From Micromonospora noduli (GTDB lineage: Bacteria > Actinomycetota > Actinomycetes > Mycobacteriales > Micromonosporaceae), in assembly GCF_003264365.1 (NCBI RefSeq), contig NZ_PYAK01000021.1, forward strand, positions 1 through 64,000: a stretch of DNA of 64,000 bases, in the 5' to 3' direction. The notes under the pieces are model-generated. The model saw only the letters and a list, made by a program, of their open reading frames with translations. It made no database searches and had not been told where the DNA came from. The translations under genes were made by a program, and so were the position numbers. This document shows positions 1 through 8,610 of this stretch, piece after piece; the stretch's first letter is position 1, and each line of letters begins with the position of its first letter.

Positions 1-212
1 TCAGCAGCGGGGGCGGTCGAGTGGAGCGGCGGCACCCGCGAGCGCTTCGACTGTCGGTGCGGCCGACTCCGTGGAGGGCGGCGCGGGCGTGCGGAGGGCG
101 GCCTGTGGGCGCGCGGACGTAGCAGCGTGTGGGCGTGCGGAGGGCGTGCGGACGTAGCAGCGTGCGGGCGTGCGGATGCCGGCCTGTGGGGCCGGCGCGA
201 AGGGTGGGCGGG
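1..212. other. Left-edge intergenic stretch with short direct repeats
   Basis: I see no convincing gene here. The stretch is very G+C rich and holds degenerate direct repeats: a unit reading gcggacgtagcagcgtg followed by a gggcgtgcgga segment occurs twice, near 113 and 147, with related ggagggcg units around them. It lies downstream of the stop codon of mutY. It could be a decayed minisatellite or an untranslated tail. Confidence 0.4.
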
Positions 213-1124
213 TCAGGTGGTGAGGTCCACGGTTGGCAGGGACGGGCCGTCACCGACCAGGCGGAAGGAGTCGGTGCCGGCGGGTTCGACCAGCCCGTCC
301 TGCACCAGCCCGGCGAGGGCGCGGGCGCGTTGCACGTCGTCGGTCCAGACCTGGTCCAAGCGCTGGTGCGGGACCGGCCCGGTGCTGTCCCGGAGCACTC
401 CGAGCAACAGACCGCGGACCTGTCGGTCGGTGCCCGCGTACCGCTGGGGTCGGCGGGTCGGCCCGGCCGGCGCCTCCTGGCCGGACGCCCGCCAGGCGCA
501 GACCGACTCGACGGGGCAGGCGGTGCAGCGCGGTGACCGGGCTGTGCAGATCACCGCGCCGAGTTCCATGAACGCTGCGCTGGCCAGTGCTGCTGCGGCC
601 GGTTCGGTCGGAAGCAGTTCTTCGGTGGCGACGAGGTCCGCTGGTCGGGTGACGGGCCCGGCGTCCGGTTCGCCGGCCACCGCCCGGCACACGACCCGGC
701 GTACGTTGGTGTCGACGACCGGGTGCCGCTGCCCGTACGCGAAGGCGGCCACCGCCCGGGCGGTGTACGTGCCGACGCCGGGCAGTGCGAGCAGCTGCTC
801 CAGCCGGTCCGGCACCTGGCCGCCGTGCCGGTCGACGATCGCGACCGCGCATTCGCGTAGCCGGACCGCCCGACGGGGGTAGCCGAGGCGTCCCCACATC
901 CGGATCGCCTCGGCTGGGGTGTCCGCCGCCAACGCGGCCGGCTCCGGCCAGCGGGCCAGCCATGCCTGCCAGGCCGGCACCACCCGGATCACGGGTGTCT
1001 GCTGGAGCATGACCTCGCTGACCAGGATGGCCCACGGGGTGACGCCGGGCTCGCGCCATGGCAGGTCACGGGCGTGCTGCTGGAACCACCGGCTGACCAG
1101 GGAGGCGAAGTCGGGTTGAGTCAT
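213..1124 (-). CDS. mutY: A/G-specific adenine glycosylase MutY
   Basis: Base-excision repair enzyme that removes adenine mispaired with 8-oxoguanine. The 303-residue protein aligns with E. coli MutY almost residue for residue: SEVMLQQTP carries the catalytic Glu at 37, the helix-hairpin-helix LPGVGTYTA is near 114-122, and the catalytic Asp is at 138 in VVDTN. Cysteines 193, 200, 203 and 209 (C-x6-C-x2-C-x5-C) form the [4Fe-4S] site. The C-terminus is short (about 90 residues after the cluster), so the MutT-like 8-oxoG recognition domain looks reduced to a small winged-helix-like tail. The ATG at 1124 was chosen because it precedes the conserved N-terminus; the open frame continues upstream without family similarity. 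Divergent from the ACT-domain gene. In mycobacteria mutY also lies near disA-radA. Confidence 0.95.
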   Translation of the reverse strand: MTQPDFASLVSRWFQQHARDLPWREPGVTPWAILVSEVMLQQTPVIRVVPAWQAWLARWPEPAALAADTPAEAIRMWGRLGYPRRAVRLRECAVAIVDRHGGQVPDRLEQLLALPGVGTYTARAVAAFAYGQRHPVVDTNVRRVVCRAVAGEPDAGPVTRPADLVATEELLPTEPAAAALASAAFMELGAVICTARSPRCTACPVESVCAWRASGQEAPAGPTRRPQRYAGTDRQVRGLLLGVLRDSTGPVPHQRLDQVWTDDVQRARALAGLVQDGLVEPAGTDSFRLVGDGPSLPTVDLTT

Positions 1125-1220
1125 GGCGTCGTCGATGATGTCACGACCGGCGTTCCCGTTGGGTGGGCGGCTCGGGCGGGGTGCCACGTCCTCGTTCGGC
1201 GGACGGGGGAGAATGCGCGG

Positions 1221-1733
1221 ATGAACGAGCTCGCGATCACCGTCATCGGTCGGGACCGGCCGGGCATCGTGGCCGACGTCGCGGAGGTGCTGGCCCGACT
1301 GGGCGCAAACCTCACCGACAGCACGATGACGCGGCTGCGGGGGCATTTCGCGATGACCCTCATCTGCACCGGCCCGGCGGCCGCCGAGGTCGAGGCCGCG
1401 CTGGCGTCGCTGGCCGCCGAGGGTCAGCTGCTGGCGACGGTACGCGCCGTCACCCCGGACGGTGATGTGCCTCCGGTGGGTGAGCCGTACGTGATGGCGG
1501 TGCACGGTTCGGACCGGATGGGGATCGTCGCGGCGATGACGCGGGTGCTGGTGGATGCCGGGGGGAATGTCACCGACCTGAGTACCCGGTTGACCGGTGC
1601 GCTCTACGTGGTCCTGGCGGAGGTCGAGTTGCCGGCCGGTGTGGCGGACGCTGTGCTCGACCGGCTGCACCGGACGGCTGCCGAGCTGGGCGTGGAGGTC
1701 ACCCTCCGGCCAGCGGATCCGGATCTGTTGTGA
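1221..1733 (+). CDS. ACT-domain regulatory protein (GcvR-like)
   Basis: A 170-residue protein made of two ACT domains: the first begins at MNELAITVIGRDRPGIVADV, the second at about residue 90 (YVMAVHGSDRMGIVAAMTRV). Both have the [G/D]RxGI ligand-loop signature typical of amino-acid-binding ACT modules. This double-ACT layout is that of glycine cleavage system repressor-like proteins, which are not DNA-binding themselves. The ATG at 1221 follows a purine-rich ribosome site (ggggga, 1205-1210). The stop codon overlaps the GTG of the peptide deformylase gene by 4 nt, so the two are probably translationally coupled. The ligand and partner cannot be read from sequence. Confidence 0.8.
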   Translation: MNELAITVIGRDRPGIVADVAEVLARLGANLTDSTMTRLRGHFAMTLICTGPAAAEVEAALASLAAEGQLLATVRAVTPDGDVPPVGEPYVMAVHGSDRMGIVAAMTRVLVDAGGNVTDLSTRLTGALYVVLAEVELPAGVADAVLDRLHRTAAELGVEVTLRPADPDLL

Positions 1734-2302
1734 GCGGCGGGGAGCGCGGGCCGGAGGTCGGCCTGGGGGACTGGACACCGGAGTCGCTGGACGTGCCGGG
1801 CGAGGTACGGGCGGTGGTGTCCGCCCCGCATCCGGTGCTGAGTCGGGCCGCGGACGAGGTCGACCCCACGGCGAAGGAGACGGTCCAACTCGCGGCCGAC
1901 CTGATAGCCACTATGAAGGTGTCGCCGGGCTGCGTCGGGCTGGCCGCGCCGCAGGTCGGGGTGGGTGCGCGGGTGTTCGCCGTCGACGTGACCGGGCACC
2001 CGAAGGCGGTGACGGTGCACGGCACCTTCGTGTTGTGCAACGCGCGCGTGGTCGAGGCGACGCGGTGGAAGCCGGGCCGGGAGGGCTGCATGTCGGTGCC
2101 GGACCTGACCGGGGACGTGAAGCGGGCCAGCCGGCTGGTGGTGGAGGGTGACCTGCCGGGCAGCGGCGAGCCGGTGCGGCTGGTGACCGACGGCTTCGAG
2201 GCTCGGGCGTTGCAGCACGAGATCGACCACTGCGCGGGGCTACTCTTCCTGGACCGGGTGGCCGGCGCGCACGCGGTCTATCAGCGCAAGGTCTACCTGT
2301 GA
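1730..2302 (+). CDS. def: Peptide deformylase
   Basis: Removes the formyl group from the N-terminal methionine of new proteins. The three signature motifs are present: GLAAPQVG (residues 70-77), EGCMS (118-122, metal-binding Cys120) and HEIDH (163-167, metal ligands His163 and His167, catalytic Glu164). At 190 residues it has a normal length with a roughly 25-residue actinobacterial N-terminal extension. The GTG start overlaps the stop of the ACT-domain gene (GTGA), which points to coupled translation. Confidence 0.95.
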   Translation: MSGGERGPEVGLGDWTPESLDVPGEVRAVVSAPHPVLSRAADEVDPTAKETVQLAADLIATMKVSPGCVGLAAPQVGVGARVFAVDVTGHPKAVTVHGTFVLCNARVVEATRWKPGREGCMSVPDLTGDVKRASRLVVEGDLPGSGEPVRLVTDGFEARALQHEIDHCAGLLFLDRVAGAHAVYQRKVYL

Positions 2303-2408
2303 TCGGGTGCCGGACCGTCCTCAATGGAGGGTGGTGTGAGCGCCCCGGAGCGGCTCCGGCGCGTCGCGCCGCACTGCCGGGTACGGCGCGGCTACGGTGG
2401 AGGGCATC

Positions 2409-3125
2409 ATGCGTCTGACGGTCGGCCCCCTGCCACCCGCCGTGTACTGGCGGCGTCGCGCCGTCGTACTCGGAGCGGGGTTCCTGTTCCTGATTGTCCT
2501 GCTCTACTCCTGCACCGGTTCGGGTCGTTCCGGCGACAAGGAGCCGAAGGCGGGCGGTTCGCCGTCGGCGACGTCCGCGGCGACGTCTGGTCCCGCCGGG
2601 CCGGTGCTGACACCTCAGACCGGCGGTCCGTCGTCGTCCGCGTCCGCTGATTCGGGTGCGACGAGCCCGAGTCCGGCGATCACCAGCAACACACCGCCGC
2701 TGGGCGCGGCGGCCGGTTCGGAGGACGACGGCACCTGCACCGATGAGGAGATCAGCGTGGTCTCGTCGGCGAGCCCGACCTCGGTGCAGCGGGGCGCGGT
2801 GGTCCAGCTGCAACTGAAGATCAAGAACACGTCGGATCGGACCTGCAGTCGCAACGTGGGTGCGGACGTCCAGGAGATCTTCATCAAGTCCGGTGCCGAG
2901 AAAATCTGGTCGTCGGATACCTGCGGCAAGGTCCAGGGCTCGGACGTCGTGTCCTTCACGCCGAACATCGAGCGCTCCTACCAGGTGCCGTGGAACGGGC
3001 GGGACACCAGCCGCTGCGACGGCGCGTTGGCCGGCGGGCCGTTCCCGCCGGTCGGGGCGTACCAGGTGTTCGCTCGGGTCGGCACGAAGCTCAGCGACCC
3101 GGTGAAGCTCACCGTCACCGGCTGA
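2409..3125 (+). CDS. Membrane-anchored secreted protein, Rv3587c-like position
   Basis: A 238-residue protein with one N-terminal membrane segment (about residues 17-34), then a Ser/Pro/Thr/Gly-rich linker to about residue 105, then a compact extracytoplasmic beta-type domain containing four cysteines (DDGTCTDEE, RTCSRN, SDTCGK, SRCDGA). I do not recognise a catalytic site. It sits beside disA in the same relative place as the conserved membrane protein Rv3587c of M. tuberculosis, which is the basis for the positional match. The ATG at 2409 is preferred over an upstream in-frame GTG because that GTG lies inside the ribosome-binding site (ggtggaggg, 2396-2404). Confidence 0.7.
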   Translation: MRLTVGPLPPAVYWRRRAVVLGAGFLFLIVLLYSCTGSGRSGDKEPKAGGSPSATSAATSGPAGPVLTPQTGGPSSSASADSGATSPSPAITSNTPPLGAAAGSEDDGTCTDEEISVVSSASPTSVQRGAVVQLQLKIKNTSDRTCSRNVGADVQEIFIKSGAEKIWSSDTCGKVQGSDVVSFTPNIERSYQVPWNGRDTSRCDGALAGGPFPPVGAYQVFARVGTKLSDPVKLTVTG

Positions 3126-3131
3126 GCCGGG

Positions 3132-4322
3132 TCAGACGTAGCGTTCCAGGATGGATGCCTCGGCGAGCCGGGACAGCCCTTCACGAACGCCGCGGGCCCG
3201 GGCGTCACCGACCCCTTCGACGGCTTGCAGGTCCTCCACTGTCGCGCCGAGCAGACGCTGGAGGCTGCCGAAGTGCAGCACCAGGCGATCGACCACCGCC
3301 ACCGGCAGCCGGGGCACCTTGGCCAGCAGTCGGAAGCCGCGCGGGCTGACCGCGGCGTCGAGCGCGTCGGACGCGGCCGGGTAGCCGATCGCCTTGGCCA
3401 CCGACACCAGGTCGATCAGCTCGGTGGCACCGAGCAGATCCAGCTCGACAAGAGCCTCGTCCAGGGTGCGCGACTTGCGGCCGACGGGGAGGTAGTCCCG
3501 GATGACCAGCGTGCGGTCGGCGTCCACGCCGGCCATCAGCTCGTCGAGTTGCAGGGCGAGCAGGCGACCGTCAGTGCCCAGCTCCACCACGTAACCGGCG
3601 ATCTCGTCGGCGATCCGGCGAACCATCTCCAGTCGCTGCACCACTGCCACCGCGTCCCGCACGGTGACCAGATCCTCGATCTCCAGGGCGGAGAGCGTGC
3701 CGGAGACCTCGTCCAGCCGGAGCTTGTAGCGCTCCAGGGTGGCGAGCGCCTGGTTGGCGCGGGAGAGGATGGCCGCCGAGTCGTCGAGCACGTGCCGTTG
3801 GCCGTTGACGTAGAGGCTGATGATCCGCATGGACTGGCTAACCGAAATGACCGGATAGCCGGTCTGGCGGGCCACCCGCTCGGCGGTGCGGTGCCGGGTG
3901 CCGGACTCTTCGGTCGGGATGGACGGGTCGGGCATCAGGTGCACTGCCGCCCGGACGATCCTGGTGCCGTCGCTGGAGAGCACGACAGCGCCGTCCATCT
4001 TGCACAGCTCGCGCACACGGGTCGCGGAGAACTCCACGTCCAGTGGGAAGCCGCCGGTGCAGAGGCCCTCGACCACCTTGTCGTAGCCGAGCACGATGAG
4101 CGCGCCCGTGCGACCCCGCAGGATGCGCTCCAGACCGTCGCGCAGGGCGGTGCCCGGGGCCATCAGGGCGAGATTGGCGCGTAGCGGATCTCCGGCGCTC
4201 CCGGCGGCTCCCGCAGTCACGCTCACGCTGATCGGGCGGGCGGGCGAGCCCACGGCGCCGGTGCGGGCCTGGGGCGGCGCGCCGGCTGGCTTGGTGGTAT
4301 CGCGGTCGATCGGCACGGGCAC
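3132..4322 (-). CDS. disA: DNA integrity scanning diadenylate cyclase DisA
   Basis: Makes cyclic di-AMP from two ATP molecules; the octamer scans DNA and its activity drops at branched or damaged DNA. The DAC domain shows DGA (residues 110-112) and GTRHR (141-145), the nucleotide-binding motifs of the family. A coiled linker follows, and the C-terminus has helix-hairpin-helix DNA-binding segments (LQAVEGVGDARARGVREGL). At 396 residues it carries about 40 extra N-terminal residues compared with mycobacterial DisA (about 358), so the true start may be an internal GTG such as the one encoding V33 or V35; I kept the longest. Downstream of radA with a 125-nt gap. Converges on the preceding gene, leaving only 6 nt between the stops. 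Confidence 0.95.
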   Translation of the reverse strand: MPVPIDRDTTKPAGAPPQARTGAVGSPARPISVSVTAGAAGSAGDPLRANLALMAPGTALRDGLERILRGRTGALIVLGYDKVVEGLCTGGFPLDVEFSATRVRELCKMDGAVVLSSDGTRIVRAAVHLMPDPSIPTEESGTRHRTAERVARQTGYPVISVSQSMRIISLYVNGQRHVLDDSAAILSRANQALATLERYKLRLDEVSGTLSALEIEDLVTVRDAVAVVQRLEMVRRIADEIAGYVVELGTDGRLLALQLDELMAGVDADRTLVIRDYLPVGRKSRTLDEALVELDLLGATELIDLVSVAKAIGYPAASDALDAAVSPRGFRLLAKVPRLPVAVVDRLVLHFGSLQRLLGATVEDLQAVEGVGDARARGVREGLSRLAEASILERYV

Positions 4323-4447
4323 AGTCTACGGACTGCCGTGCGGTGGGTGCTGTCGTGGTTACTGTGATGTGTCACGATGCCGCCCTTTCCAACGTTTCCC
4401 GCTTGGGACGTGCTGTCCGGTTTGGCCGCCCTCGTCGGCACGGTGGG

Positions 4448-5905
4448 TCACTCGGCGGACGCGCGGGCAGCATGGTGCAGCGCCGAACGGACGTCGGTGA
4501 CCTCGGTCACCCGCATCTGCTCGGGGCCCGCGCCGGTGCTGGCCGGGCCGCAACCGGGCGGCACCAGGGCTACCTTGAACCCCAGTCGGGCGGCCTCGGC
4601 CAGCCGGCGCGGCACCGCCCCGACCCGGCGCACCTCGCCGGTCAGCCCCACCTCACCGATCGCCACCAGGTGCGGCGCGATCGCCAGGTTGAGCCCGCCG
4701 GAGGCGACCGCCAGAGCCACCGCCAGGTCGGCGGCCGGCTCCACCACCCGGATCCCGCCCACGGTGGCAGCGAAGACCTCCCGGTCGTGCAGGGTCAGCC
4801 GCTCGGTGCGCCGTTGCAGCACCGCGAGCACCATCGCCAGTCGCGCCGAATCGAGGCCGGAAACGGTGCGTCGGGGAGAACCCGCCACTGTCGCGCCGAT
4901 CAGCGCCTGCACCTCGGTGACCAGGGCCCGCCGCCCCTCCATGGCCACCGTCACGCAGGTGCCCGGGACCGGTTCCGCGTAGCGGGTCAGGAACAGCCCG
5001 GACGGGTCGGCCAGGCTGCTGATGCCGCCCTCGTGCATCTCGAAGCAGCCGACCTCGTCGGCCGCGCCGAACCTGTTCTTCACGCCGCGCACCAGGCGCA
5101 GCGACGAGTGCTTGTCGCCCTCGAAGTGCAGCACCACATCGACCAGGTGCTCCAGCACCCGAGGCCCGGCCACCTGGCCGTCCTTCGTGACGTGCCCGAC
5201 CAGCACTGTGGCGATGCCCCGCTCCTTGGCGACCGAGACCAGCGCGGCGGTGACCGCGCGGACCTGGGTCACCCCACCGGGCACCCCCTCGGTGCCGGTG
5301 GTCGAGATGGTCTGCACCGAGTCGAGCACCAACAGGCCCGGCTTGACCGCGTCGAGGTGACCGAGCACCGAGGCGAGGTCGCTCTCCGCGGCGAGGTAGA
5401 GCTGCTCGTGCAGCGTGCCCATCCGCTCGGCGCGCAGGCGCACCTGACTGACCGATTCTTCGCCGCTGACCACCAGCGAGGGGCTGCCGGCGCCGATCGC
5501 CCAATGCTGCGCCACATCCAGCAGGAGGGTCGACTTGCCCACGCCGGGCTCGCCGGCGAGCAACACCACGGCACCGGGGACCAGGCCGCCGCCGAGCACC
5601 CGGTCGAGCTCGCTCACCCCGGTGGGCACGGCGCGGGCCGGAGCGGCGCTGATGGTGGCGATCGGTCGGGCCGGCTCGGACGGCATCCGGGAGCTGACCA
5701 CCCGACCGGAGACGGTCGGGCCGGTCACCGTGTGCTCGACCACCGCCCCCCACTCGCCGCATTCCGGGCAGCGCCCCACCCACTTGGGCGGCTGGTGCCC
5801 GCAGGCGTCGCACTGGTAGGCCGGACGCGGATCGCGGGCGGCGGACCGACCACGGGCGGCACCGGCCGTGCCGCCACGCGGAGGGGTCGATCGGGAGGTG
5901 GTCAC
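4448..5905 (-). CDS. radA: DNA repair protein RadA
   Basis: RecA-related, DnaB-like branch-migration helicase that helps process recombination intermediates. Domain order: a C4 zinc finger (Cys32, 35, 46, 49), a RecA-type ATPase with Walker A GEPGVGKST (residues 118-126), the RadA-specific KNRFG motif (276-280), and a C-terminal Lon-protease-like domain. At 485 residues it has family length. Next to disA as in mycobacteria and Bacillus, consistent with the known inhibition of DisA by RadA. The start is the ATG before TTSRST; upstream lies a bidirectional terminator. Confidence 0.95.
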   Translation of the reverse strand: MTTSRSTPPRGGTAGAARGRSAARDPRPAYQCDACGHQPPKWVGRCPECGEWGAVVEHTVTGPTVSGRVVSSRMPSEPARPIATISAAPARAVPTGVSELDRVLGGGLVPGAVVLLAGEPGVGKSTLLLDVAQHWAIGAGSPSLVVSGEESVSQVRLRAERMGTLHEQLYLAAESDLASVLGHLDAVKPGLLVLDSVQTISTTGTEGVPGGVTQVRAVTAALVSVAKERGIATVLVGHVTKDGQVAGPRVLEHLVDVVLHFEGDKHSSLRLVRGVKNRFGAADEVGCFEMHEGGISSLADPSGLFLTRYAEPVPGTCVTVAMEGRRALVTEVQALIGATVAGSPRRTVSGLDSARLAMVLAVLQRRTERLTLHDREVFAATVGGIRVVEPAADLAVALAVASGGLNLAIAPHLVAIGEVGLTGEVRRVGAVPRRLAEAARLGFKVALVPPGCGPASTGAGPEQMRVTEVTDVRSALHHAARASAE

Positions 5906-5934
5906 ATCAGGACGCTAGCCCTCGCGTACGACGA

Positions 5935-5972
5935 AAACACCCCGGCGTGGTGGTCACCACGCCGGGGCGTTT
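5935..5972 (-). terminator. Terminator between lipoprotein gene and radA
   Basis: A perfect 13-bp inverted repeat (CCCCGGCGTGGTG at 5940-5952 with its complement at 5955-5967) has A residues on the left and T residues on the right, so it can terminate in either direction. On the minus strand it ends the lipoprotein transcript before radA. Confidence 0.85.
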
Positions 5973-5990
5973 GTCGATGTGCGGGTCGGG

Positions 5991-6770
5991 TCACTCGTGG
6001 GTCGTGCCGCCCTCGTTGCCCTCGTAGCCACCCTCGCGCTCGATGATCGGCGACGGAGGGGCCGCCGGGGTGAGCGGCACGGCGATCGGCGCCTGCCCGG
6101 TGACGGTGTTGCCGTTGCCGAAGTCGAAGGTCACGACGACGTTCTGGCCGGAGCGCAGCGCCTCGGTCAGGCCGATCAGTCGGAGCTGCGTGGTGGCCTC
6201 GGAGTTGAACTGGACGTAGCTCAACGGCGCCAGCTCGATCCGAGCCGGCTGGCCGGGGGCGGAGGGGCTGGCCGAACCGGACGCCCGCGCCGACTCCGGG
6301 GCGGACGGGGTGGCCGAGGACGATCCGGTCTCGGAGGGCGTCACCGACGGGCTCGGCGAACCGGACGTCGAGTTCGACGGGCTGGCCGAACCGGACGGCG
6401 ACGGGCTCATTGAGGCGGATTCCGAGGCGGACGGCGACGGGCTCGCCGAGCCGCCGCTGATCACGATCTCGCGGGCGCTCTCCGTGGTGACGGTGACCGT
6501 CACCGTCTCCTTCGAGTCGTTGTAGATCACGGCGCTGAGCCCAGCGTCCTGGCCGGCCTTGTAGCCCTCGGTGCCCGGGTAGTCCACGAGCAGGCCACGC
6601 ACGGAGAAGGATCCGTTGTTGGTGGTGAGGCTGACGCCCTGGACCGACGCCTCCTTGGTGGCGGTCTCGGCGATCTGACCGGTGCCGCAGCCGGACGTCA
6701 GCAGACTGGCCGCCGCAATCCCGGACAGCAACAGGGCCGCCCGCCGGGATCCCCTGATCGAGCGCGTCAC
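5991..6770 (-). CDS. Lipoprotein, LpqE-like position
   Basis: A 259-residue secreted lipoprotein: signal peptide with lipobox LLTSGC, then a domain of about 120 residues (EASVQGVSLTTNNGSFSVRG..., with the 'tV' beta-strands of copper-chaperone/DUF461-like folds), interrupted by a Ser/Pro/Ala/Glu repeat-like linker (SPSPSASESAS type) of roughly 80 residues. The last part (NVVVTFDFGNGNTVTGQAPIAVPL) resembles the final strands of PCu(A)C-like lipoproteins, but metal-ligand Met/His residues are not evident. LpqE of M. tuberculosis occupies the same place beside radA. The GTG at 6770 is preferred because gaggagga lies 6-14 nt upstream; the longer frame to 6914 has no lipoprotein logic. Confidence 0.75.
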   Translation of the reverse strand: MTRSIRGSRRAALLLSGIAAASLLTSGCGTGQIAETATKEASVQGVSLTTNNGSFSVRGLLVDYPGTEGYKAGQDAGLSAVIYNDSKETVTVTVTTESAREIVISGGSASPSPSASESASMSPSPSGSASPSNSTSGSPSPSVTPSETGSSSATPSAPESARASGSASPSAPGQPARIELAPLSYVQFNSEATTQLRLIGLTEALRSGQNVVVTFDFGNGNTVTGQAPIAVPLTPAAPPSPIIEREGGYEGNEGGTTHE

Positions 6771-6910
6771 GTCGGTCCTCCTCGTCACAATCCCCACCCG
6801 GGCCGTACGCCGGGCACGGTGGCCATACCCGCGCAGACCGCGCTCCAGGGTAGTTGGGACTGATCGAGGCCCGCACGCGGACCCGGCAATGCCACCTGCC
6901 CGGGTGGCGT

Positions 6911-7750
6911 TCACACCACCCGACCGCTCGCCACCAGCAGAACCACGTCGATGAGGGCCACCAGCATCACCGCCCGGAAGGCCGCCACCGGCCGCCGGCC
7001 GGCCCGGGTCGCCGAGCGCCCGGCGTACCAGCTCAGCGGCGGCACCACGGCGGCCGTGCCGACCGCCGCCCAGCCGATCGCCGACGGCGGCCCCGGTGGT
7101 CCGAGGACCAGCGTCGCGGTCGCCGCGAGGAGGAGACCCGCCGCGGCCACCCGGCTGCCGGCGGCACCCAGCCGGTGGGGCAGGCCGCGCACGCCGGTGC
7201 GGGCGTCGTCGGCCAGGTCGGGCAGCACGTTGGCGAAGTGCGCACCGGCACCCAGGCAGGCTGCCGCCGCCACCAGCCAGACCGGCGGGGTCGGCTGACC
7301 GGGCAGCGCCAGCACCACGAAGGCGGGCAGCGCGCCGAACGACACGGCGTAGGGCAGCACCGAGAACGCGGTGGCCTTGAGCGGCCAGTCGTAGAGCAGG
7401 GCGGAGACCAGGGCGAGCGTCAGCCAGAACGCCGCCACCGGGTTCGTGGTCAGCGCCAGCAGCGGGCAGGCCACCGCGGCCGCCGCGGCGGCCCAGGCCG
7501 TGACGCGTCGACCGACCGCGCCACTGGCGACCGGCTTGTCGGTACGCCCCACAGTGGCGTCCCGCTCGGCGTCCAGCGCGTCGTTGGTCCAGCCGACGGC
7601 GAGCTGGCTGGCCAGCACGGCGAGCACCACCGAGACGATTCCGGCCGGCCGGTGGCCCACTCCCCAGGCCAGCAGACCGGCCACCGTGGTCACCGCCGCG
7701 GCCGGTTCCGGATGGCTTGCTCTGACCAGCCCTAACACCCTCGACGACAT
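6911..7750 (-). CDS. UbiA-family prenyltransferase
   Basis: Integral membrane enzyme that attaches a prenyl chain to an aromatic acceptor. It has about eight hydrophobic helices and both Asp-rich motifs: NDALDAERD near residue 65 and DLADDARTG near residue 185. At 279 residues it is of normal length. The ATG at 7750 gives the usual N-terminus (SSRVLGLVRASHPEPA); the longer start at 7828 would overlap the divergent methyltransferase gene. Its neighbours (methyltransferase, acyl-CoA-dehydrogenase fold, type III PKS) suggest it prenylates an alkylresorcinol-derived ring, as AgqD is reported to do in Actinoplanes missouriensis. That role is inferred from context. Confidence 0.85.
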   Translation of the reverse strand: MSSRVLGLVRASHPEPAAAVTTVAGLLAWGVGHRPAGIVSVVLAVLASQLAVGWTNDALDAERDATVGRTDKPVASGAVGRRVTAWAAAAAAVACPLLALTTNPVAAFWLTLALVSALLYDWPLKATAFSVLPYAVSFGALPAFVVLALPGQPTPPVWLVAAAACLGAGAHFANVLPDLADDARTGVRGLPHRLGAAGSRVAAAGLLLAATATLVLGPPGPPSAIGWAAVGTAAVVPPLSWYAGRSATRAGRRPVAAFRAVMLVALIDVVLLVASGRVV

Positions 7751-7796
7751 AAGGGAAGTCTGGTCGTTACCGAGCAGTCGTGCCACGCTCGGTTCC

Positions 7797-8570
7797 ATGC
7801 GAGACGTGGCTGCGGCCGGGGCGTCCACCGGTCCGAGGGTGCTGCCGCGAAACGATCCGCGTCAGTACGACGATCTGGCCGGTGAGTGGTGGCGGCCGGA
7901 CGGCGCGTTCGCGATGCTGCACTGGCTGGCTGAGGCCCGTGCCGCGCTGGTGCCGCCGGCCACCCGTCCGGACGCGTTGCTTGTCGACCTGGGTTGCGGC
8001 GCCGGCCTGCTCGCGCCGCACCTGGCCGGCAAGGGCTACCGCCACGTGGGGGTGGATCTGACCCGCTCGGCGCTCGTCCAGGCGGCCGAGCACGGGGTGC
8101 GGGTGGTCCAGGGTGATGCCACAGCGGTGCCGCTGCCCGACGGCTGCGCCGACGTGGTCTCGGCGGGTGAGCTGCTGGAGCACGTGCCGGCCTGGCCGCG
8201 CGCGGTGGCCGAGGCGTGCCGGCTGCTGCGCCCCGGGGGCGTGCTGGTGCTGGACACCCTCAACGACACGGCGCTGGCCCGGCTCGTCGCGGTCCGGATC
8301 GCCGAGCGGCTGCCGACGGTGCCGCGTGGCATCCACGACCCACTGTTGTTCGTGGACGCCCGGGCGCTGGTGGCCGAGTGCGCCCGACACGGTGTCGAGC
8401 TGAGCCTGCGGGGCATCCGTCCGCAGGTCGGCGGCATGCTCGCCTGGCTGCTGCGCCGCGCTCGCGCGAGCCGAACGGCCGGTGCGGTGCCCGCCGGCCG
8501 GGCGCCGCGCATCGTGCCGACCCGCTCCACCGCCGTGCTCTACCAGGGCCGGGGGGTCCGCAAAGGATAG
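7797..8570 (+). CDS. Class I SAM-dependent methyltransferase (UbiG-like)
   Basis: A 257-residue methyltransferase with motif I VDLGCGAGLL near residue 63, the acidic motif II region VGVDLTRS, and the post-motif segment DVVSAGELLEHVPAWPRA seen in UbiG/COQ3-type O-methyltransferases. The likely substrate is a phenolic hydroxyl made by the neighbouring type III PKS. The ATG at 7797 is 46 nt from the divergent UbiA start, so the two genes share a promoter region. No clear Shine-Dalgarno site is visible. Confidence 0.8.
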   Translation: MRDVAAAGASTGPRVLPRNDPRQYDDLAGEWWRPDGAFAMLHWLAEARAALVPPATRPDALLVDLGCGAGLLAPHLAGKGYRHVGVDLTRSALVQAAEHGVRVVQGDATAVPLPDGCADVVSAGELLEHVPAWPRAVAEACRLLRPGGVLVLDTLNDTALARLVAVRIAERLPTVPRGIHDPLLFVDARALVAECARHGVELSLRGIRPQVGGMLAWLLRRARASRTAGAVPAGRAPRIVPTRSTAVLYQGRGVRKG

Positions 8571-8610
8571 TCAGGCCGTGGCGGGGTATGGAACGCCGAG
8601 GAGGAACGAG